From: Tsukamurella paurometabola DSM 20162
GTDB lineage: Bacteria > Actinomycetota > Actinomycetes > Mycobacteriales > Mycobacteriaceae
NCBI RefSeq assembly: GCF_000092225.1
Contig: NC_014158.1
Coordinates: forward strand, 1,426,001 to 1,490,000
Direction: 5' to 3'
Length of the DNA stretch: 64,000 nt
Shown: piece by piece, positions 63,812 through 64,000 of the stretch
Position numbering within the stretch: position 1 is the stretch's first letter
Layout: each line of letters starts with the position of its first letter
Translations under genes and position numbers: made by a program
Notes under the pieces: generated by a model
Seen by the model: the letters and a program-made list of their open reading frames with translations, nothing else
Told to the model about the DNA's origin: nothing
Databases searched by the model: none

Positions 63812-64000
63812 ATGTCAGACCAGCCTGGGAACAGCGAAGCGGATAGCAAACCCATTACAGGATTTGTAGCAAGAATCATTGACGACTTTTCGCTCGTCAT
63901 CAACCGCGGCTCCAAGCATGGGGTGCGCACTGGAATGAAATTTGAGGTTCTCGACACCGATTGGGCGGACATCGTGGACCCGGAAACCGATGAAGTTATC
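63812..64000 (+). CDS. Unrecognised protein, 5' part (gene runs off the window)
   Basis: The ATG at 63812 begins one base after the previous stop, with AGAGGAG nine bases upstream. The frame stays open through base 64000 (63 codons). A polar start (MSDQPGNSEADSK) leads into an alternating beta pattern (VARIIDDFSLVINRGSKHG, then VRTGMKFEVL) that suggests a small beta barrel. Close spacing shows it is cotranscribed with the coiled-coil gene. Function unknown. Confidence 0.7.
   Translation, partial: MSDQPGNSEADSKPITGFVARIIDDFSLVINRGSKHGVRTGMKFEVLDTDWADIVDPETDEVI

Overview
The window is a high-GC actinobacterial chromosome segment that looks ordinary and densely coded until its last ~900 bases. 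It most resembles the order Mycobacteriales outside Mycobacterium itself (Tsukamurella or Gordonia-like; the genus is a guess). Three things point there: a carboxylic acid reductase, a homologue of the mycothiol-linked DsbA-like nitroreductase Rv2466c, and a long run of genes in the order I recall for M. tuberculosis Rv2478c to Rv2464c (ssb paralogue, ettA, NAD-glutamate dehydrogenase, thioesterase, Rv2474c-like, aglA, glbO, HNH nuclease, ctaJ, DUF5130, pepN, Rv2466c, rpiB, Nei-type glycosylase). Synteny is from memory and was not computed.

Layout. 1-5010: tail of a myo-inositol catabolic operon (Cgl0159-like aldolase, iolA, iolB, iolD) on +. 5014-8516: a minus-strand sulfur-scavenging operon (ssuD, sfnG, sfnB) for sulfonates and sulfones. 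8681-11998: carboxylic acid reductase, divergent from ssuD and closed by a strong hairpin. 12143-12670: ssb paralogue. 12675-25675: accessory block between ssb and ettA, with a cation/proton antiporter, a complete nitrate assimilation set (narK, a HemD-like winged-helix regulator and a sirohydrochlorin chelatase on +; a nitrate reductase fused to its own flavoprotein reductase, nirB and nirD on -), a quinone oxidoreductase and a small membrane protein. 25781-46433: the conserved M. tuberculosis-like block, with local additions (MerR/DUF4188 pair, PAS-PAS-GGDEF protein next to glbO, a YchJ-like protein, a secreted SnoaL-like protein, an M48 peptidase). 46542-53251: cutinase/LysB-like hydrolase, DUF3618 protein, a lipoprotein with no usual start codon, small conserved proteins, an HhH-GPD repair protein, a crotonase and a NarL-type two-component system. 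53313-54785: cytochrome P450.

54790-60439 is the most interesting metabolic unit: four minus-strand genes joined by 4-base overlaps (ureohydrolase, cationic amino acid permease, nitrilase-type amidase, FAD amino acid monooxygenase) divergent from an XRE-cupin regulator. Together they spell out the arginine monooxygenase route: arginine to 4-guanidinobutanamide to 4-guanidinobutanoate to 4-aminobutanoate plus urea. 60426-62875: a crotonase and an AraC/TauE-SafE divergent pair. 62928-62998: tRNA-Gly(TCC), immediately followed by AT-richer DNA with two unrecognised genes, which looks like the left edge of an integrated island that continues past the window.

Two genome-wide habits are visible. 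Seven strong hairpins, mostly without long T runs, separate transcription units. Nine genes have a TANNNT -10 element 6-8 bases before the start codon and no usable Shine-Dalgarno, as expected for leaderless mRNAs. No insertion sequence, transposase, CRISPR array or rRNA was seen, and no gap between genes exceeds 300 bases.
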